Source: a bacterium
Lineage (GTDB): Bacteria > UBP14 > UBA6098
Assembly (NCBI GenBank): GCA_030642425.1
Contig: DAOWNU010000069.1
Location: 1 to 8,230, forward strand
Reading direction: 5' to 3'
Length of the DNA stretch: 8,230 bases
The translations under genes were made by a program, and so were the position numbers. The notes beneath the pieces are model-generated. The model saw nothing but the letters and a program-made list of their open reading frames with translations, was not told the DNA's origin and searched no databases. Positions 5,367-8,230 of the stretch are shown here, in pieces. How positions within the stretch are numbered: the first letter of the stretch is position 1; each line of letters opens with the position of its first letter.

Positions 5367-6815
5367 ATGAAACAATTCACCGACCTCGCCCTCGATATCG
5401 CCAAGGGGGCGGGCGCGAGCTTCACGGATATGCGAATTGTCGAGGAACGACAGAATCGCGTGTATGTCGAGCGCCGATCGCTGAAACTCATCGACGAGAC
5501 GGAGTCTTCGGGCTATGGCATCAGAGTTCTGTTGAACGGCGCATGGGGGTTCGCTTCCAACACACTGCTCACAAAAGATGAAGTGATCAAAACCGCAAAG
5601 CGGGCAATTTCGATAGCCAGAGCCTCAACTATGGTGCCGAAAGACGTGCCGGCAATAATGGCGCCGGAAAGCGAGTATGTCGATACGCAGGTCGGCCCTT
5701 GCCTCGAAGACCCTTTCAAAGTCTCGAACAAGGAAAAGGCCGAATTGCTCCTAACATGCACGGACATCATGCTAAACCAGCCGAATATCGTCATGGCAAT
5801 CGGCTATTTGCAGTTTATTCGCATGCACAGGATTATCGCCAACAGCGACGGCAGCTATCTCGACCTGACAAACTACTTCGCCAATCCGCACCTCGGATGC
5901 TACGCCGTCGATGGCTCCGAATCGCAGGATCGCAGCTTTCAGGGCGGCGCGAGACAGTCGGGTTATGAATTCATCCGCGAGATCGATCTCCCCGGCAACG
6001 CGAAAAAGTGGGCCGAAGAGGCCCTTATAAAATGCCGCGCCGATGATACTCCGCAGGGCACGATGGATCTCGTCCTCGACCCGATGCATCTTGCGCTGAC
6101 AATGCACGAGTCGGTCGGCCACCCGACGGAACTCGACCGCATTCTCGGCTGGGAAGCGAACATGGCGGGGCGCAGCTTTCTCAAGCCCGAGCTTGTCGGC
6201 AACCTGAAATACGGCAGCGATATCGTTAATTTCACCGTGAACAACAATCTCGAAGGCGGTCTCGGAAGCTGGTTTTACGACGACGACGGTGTCAAGATGC
6301 AAAAATTCTTCATGGTCGAGAACGGCATATTGAATTCGCTCGGAACCACGCGCGAAACCGCGCCGATAATCGGCTGGGAACGTTCCAACGGCTGCTGCCG
6401 CTCCGACGGCTTCAACCATTTCCCGATCAACCGAATACCGAATCTCTATATGGAACCAGGCGCCGACGACTCCGTTACGCCCGAAGACCTGATCGCCGGT
6501 GTCGATCGCGGGGTTTATATCGAGGGCATGGGCAGTTTCTCGATAGACCAGATGCGCAATAATTTCCAGTTCGGCGGCGATATGTTCTGGATGATCGAGG
6601 GCGGCAAGAAAACCAAACCGCTGAAGAAAGTAACGTATCAAGCCCAGACGACGCAGTTCTGGAATAGCTGCGACGCTATCGCCGGGAAGAAATACTGGAG
6701 GCCGCACGGCGTGATGAACTGCGGCAAGGGCGAGCCGATGCAGGTTATGCGCATGACGCACGGGGCCAGCCATACTCGATTCCGCAACATAAGCGTAGGA
6801 GGTGCACAGATATGA
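5367..6815 (+). CDS. tldD: TldD, metalloprotease subunit of TldD/TldE
   Basis: Catalytic subunit of the heterodimeric zinc protease TldD/TldE, a cytoplasmic enzyme that in E. coli trims the microcin B17 leader and degrades small unfolded peptides such as the CcdA antitoxin. At 482 residues it has the family's usual length. The zinc-binding HExxxH motif is HESVGH at 247-252 (His247, Glu248, His252), and the C-terminal Cys452 in NCGKGEP is the expected third ligand. Other family segments are SGYGIRVLLNGAWGFAS (48-64), DGSYLDLTN (161-169), and IEGMGSFSIDQMRNNFQFGGD (385-405). ATG start with AAGGAG five bases upstream. It overlaps tldE by four bases (ATGA), so the two are translationally linked. 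No RiPP precursor is visible nearby, so a general proteolytic role is more likely than a dedicated maturation one. Confidence 0.95.
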   Translation: MKQFTDLALDIAKGAGASFTDMRIVEERQNRVYVERRSLKLIDETESSGYGIRVLLNGAWGFASNTLLTKDEVIKTAKRAISIARASTMVPKDVPAIMAPESEYVDTQVGPCLEDPFKVSNKEKAELLLTCTDIMLNQPNIVMAIGYLQFIRMHRIIANSDGSYLDLTNYFANPHLGCYAVDGSESQDRSFQGGARQSGYEFIREIDLPGNAKKWAEEALIKCRADDTPQGTMDLVLDPMHLALTMHESVGHPTELDRILGWEANMAGRSFLKPELVGNLKYGSDIVNFTVNNNLEGGLGSWFYDDDGVKMQKFFMVENGILNSLGTTRETAPIIGWERSNGCCRSDGFNHFPINRIPNLYMEPGADDSVTPEDLIAGVDRGVYIEGMGSFSIDQMRNNFQFGGDMFWMIEGGKKTKPLKKVTYQAQTTQFWNSCDAIAGKKYWRPHGVMNCGKGEPMQVMRMTHGASHTRFRNISVGGAQI

Positions 6816-8215
6816 GAACTCGCGAAGAAATAAAGGGATTGCTGAACAAGGTTATTGCCGCAATACCCGGCCTCGAGGCTCAGGCAAGTTATAGTTTCGA
6901 GAAAACTATCGCCACCCGCCTCGGCGAGAACGCGATCACACAAAACACTGGCGGCGAAGAGGAGAGGATCAGGCTCGTTGTCTATAACGGCAAACGCAGC
7001 GGGAGTTCTATTACCAATAAAATGGACGACGATTCGCTCGGGAATCTGGTGCGTGTCTCAGTCCAAATGGCCGAAGAATCTCCCGAAGACCCGGAATATG
7101 TGGAGCTTCCCGGGCCGCAGAAATACAATGAGATGCAAAAGGCCTTTTTCGAGGACACCGAGCGCCTGACCCCCGAACAGATCGCCGAAGATGTGGGCGT
7201 TGTTGTTGCAAAGGCCAAAGAGAAAGGTTTTCGGGCCAGCGGCTTGTTCGATGTCGATGTTTCTTTGAACGCAATCGCGAACACAAACGGCCTTTTCTGC
7301 ATCGAAAGCTCGACGGAAGTCAACTATTCGACAACGATCCACGGGCCGATGGGCAGCGGCAAGAGTGAGATGTCGCGCAATTCCTACGCCGATATGGATA
7401 TCGATAAGCTCGCCAACACCGCTGTCGGGAATGCCGAAATGGCGCAAAACCCGGTGGATATCGAGATAGGCGACTATACGGTCATTTTCGAGCCTGCCGC
7501 TTCCTTGGAATTGCTCGGTTTTATGGTCTGGAATATGGACGCTCGAGACGCCAGCGAAGGCACGACCGTGTTTGCCGATAAGGTGGGGGAGAAGATGTTC
7601 TCGGAAAAAGTCGATTTTGTTATAAAGATCGACGATCCCGGGCTTCCGACACCGATTTTCGGCGATGCGGGCCTGGCTGTCAAACCGGCGACATGGATCG
7701 AAAAGGGCGTTATCAAGCGCCTTTACCACGACAGATTCTGGGCGAAACAGAACGGGACGCACGCGAATCCGGTTCGCTATCCTATCTTCATGAATGGCGA
7801 GGATAACTCGATCGACGACCTTGTGAAAAAGTGCAAGAAGGGTTTGCTGGTGAAAAACCTGTGGTATATCCGCTATGTCGATCAGAAGGAACTGCTGCTT
7901 ACCGGCATGACCCGCGACGGCGTATTTCTTATCGAGGACGGCAAGATTGTCGGGCCGGTAAAGAACATGCGCTGGAACGAATCGCCGGTTGTATTCCTGA
8001 ACAATATTGTGGCGTTGACGCGGCCTGAAAGGGTGGGGCATTACGCCAAATTGCCGGGGATTATGAGCGAGGGTTTCACGTTCAGCTCGAAATCCGAATC
8101 GCTGTATTCGGATCGGAAATGCCGTCCGGCATCGGCCGGTGCGGATGTTGCGTGGAACCGGATTGAATTTTTCGATGAATATATTAGGTCCCTTAAGGAA
8201 GGTGCCTTTTTGTAA
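6812..8215 (+). CDS. tldE: TldE/PmbA, non-catalytic partner of TldD
   Basis: A 467-residue paralogue of TldD in the TldD/PmbA family. It lacks HExxxH: the equivalent stretch reads YTVIFEPAASLELLGFM (222-238), as expected for the subunit that lacks the zinc site but shapes the substrate chamber. Family features include an N-terminal region with GGEEERIRLVVYNGKRSGSS (47-66), a middle segment ending SVDLxxNAIANTNG-like (149-160), and the C-terminal GLPTPIFGDAGLAVKPATWIEKGV region (277-300). The string GPMGSGKS (178-185) fits a Walker A pattern but lies in a TldE beta region and is almost certainly coincidental. AGGAGG lies nine bases before the ATG, inside the end of tldD. Same operon and same regulation as tldD. 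Confidence 0.93.
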   Translation: MRTREEIKGLLNKVIAAIPGLEAQASYSFEKTIATRLGENAITQNTGGEEERIRLVVYNGKRSGSSITNKMDDDSLGNLVRVSVQMAEESPEDPEYVELPGPQKYNEMQKAFFEDTERLTPEQIAEDVGVVVAKAKEKGFRASGLFDVDVSLNAIANTNGLFCIESSTEVNYSTTIHGPMGSGKSEMSRNSYADMDIDKLANTAVGNAEMAQNPVDIEIGDYTVIFEPAASLELLGFMVWNMDARDASEGTTVFADKVGEKMFSEKVDFVIKIDDPGLPTPIFGDAGLAVKPATWIEKGVIKRLYHDRFWAKQNGTHANPVRYPIFMNGEDNSIDDLVKKCKKGLLVKNLWYIRYVDQKELLLTGMTRDGVFLIEDGKIVGPVKNMRWNESPVVFLNNIVALTRPERVGHYAKLPGIMSEGFTFSSKSESLYSDRKCRPASAGADVAWNRIEFFDEYIRSLKEGAFL

Positions 8216-8230
8216 TGCTTGAATTGCCTC
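8215..8230 (+). CDS. Possible start of a third tldDE-operon gene (partial)
   Basis: An ATG at 8215 shares its A with the tldE stop (TAATG) and begins M-L-E-L-P before the window ends. A purine-rich AAGGAAGG lies about 12 bases upstream, a little far. The junction type matches purS-purQ in this window. Five codons are too few to name a product or to be sure that it is a gene. Confidence 0.3.

Noticed and set aside
5178..5375. A 65-codon minus-strand frame across the tldD promoter.
   Set aside because: It covers the promoter, operator and tldD start, has no recognisable family features and lacks a ribosome site.
5772..6773. A long 333-codon minus-strand open frame opposite tldD, and a similar 327-codon frame opposite tldE (7058-8041).
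   Set aside because: Both are shadows of strongly supported genes, with low-complexity translations and no family features.
7343..7366. A Walker A-like string GPMGSGKS in TldE.
   Set aside because: It falls in a TldE beta region where Gly/Ser-rich strings are normal, with no P-loop fold or Walker B around it.

Overview
This window reads as a chromosomal housekeeping segment of a bacterium. It has moderate GC content in the genes, AT-rich spacers, ordinary sigma-70-type promoters and clear Shine-Dalgarno sites. I see no phage, plasmid, IS, CRISPR, rRNA or tRNA signature. The phosphatidylethanolamine pathway (psd, pssA) and a PurS/PurQ-type FGAM synthase point to a bacterium using the Bacillus/archaeal-style split PurL system. 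The cluster of short palindromic repeats in the spacers resembles what is often seen in genomes of uncultured bacterial phyla, but taxonomy cannot be fixed from sequence alone.

Layout, read on the minus strand for bases 1-4805: folD (4805-3954), then an uncharacterised helix-turn-helix protein (3916-3191), then a DUF362 protein with two [4Fe-4S] ferredoxin motifs (3190-2066, TTG start abutting the preceding stop). These form one operon driven by a promoter with perfect -35 and -10 hexamers at 4861-4888. A 376-base spacer follows with three imperfect hairpins. A second minus-strand operon then starts from a good promoter at 1726-1754: psd (1689-1057), pssA (1090-302), purS (336-79) and purQ (79 to the window edge). 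Every junction in this second operon overlaps.

On the plus strand, divergent from folD across a 561-base spacer, lie tldD (5367-6815) and tldE/pmbA (6812-8215), overlapping by ATGA. A TAATG junction after tldE suggests a third cistron at 8215. The spacer carries a 59-base element able to form two alternative folds (5064-5122). It also carries a perfect 26-base palindrome (5256-5281) lying directly against the -35 box of the tldD promoter, a strong candidate operator.

How the genes relate: Psd and PssA carry out the last two steps to phosphatidylethanolamine. PurS and PurQ are two subunits of FGAM synthase. FolD supplies the one-carbon folates that purine synthesis consumes. TldD/TldE form a heterodimeric metalloprotease for small unfolded or modified peptides. 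The points most worth a second look are the tldD operator, the Y-shaped spacer element, the HTH protein with a possible decayed nuclease domain, and the Glu in place of the catalytic Gln in FolD. I found no convincing new defence or mobile system.
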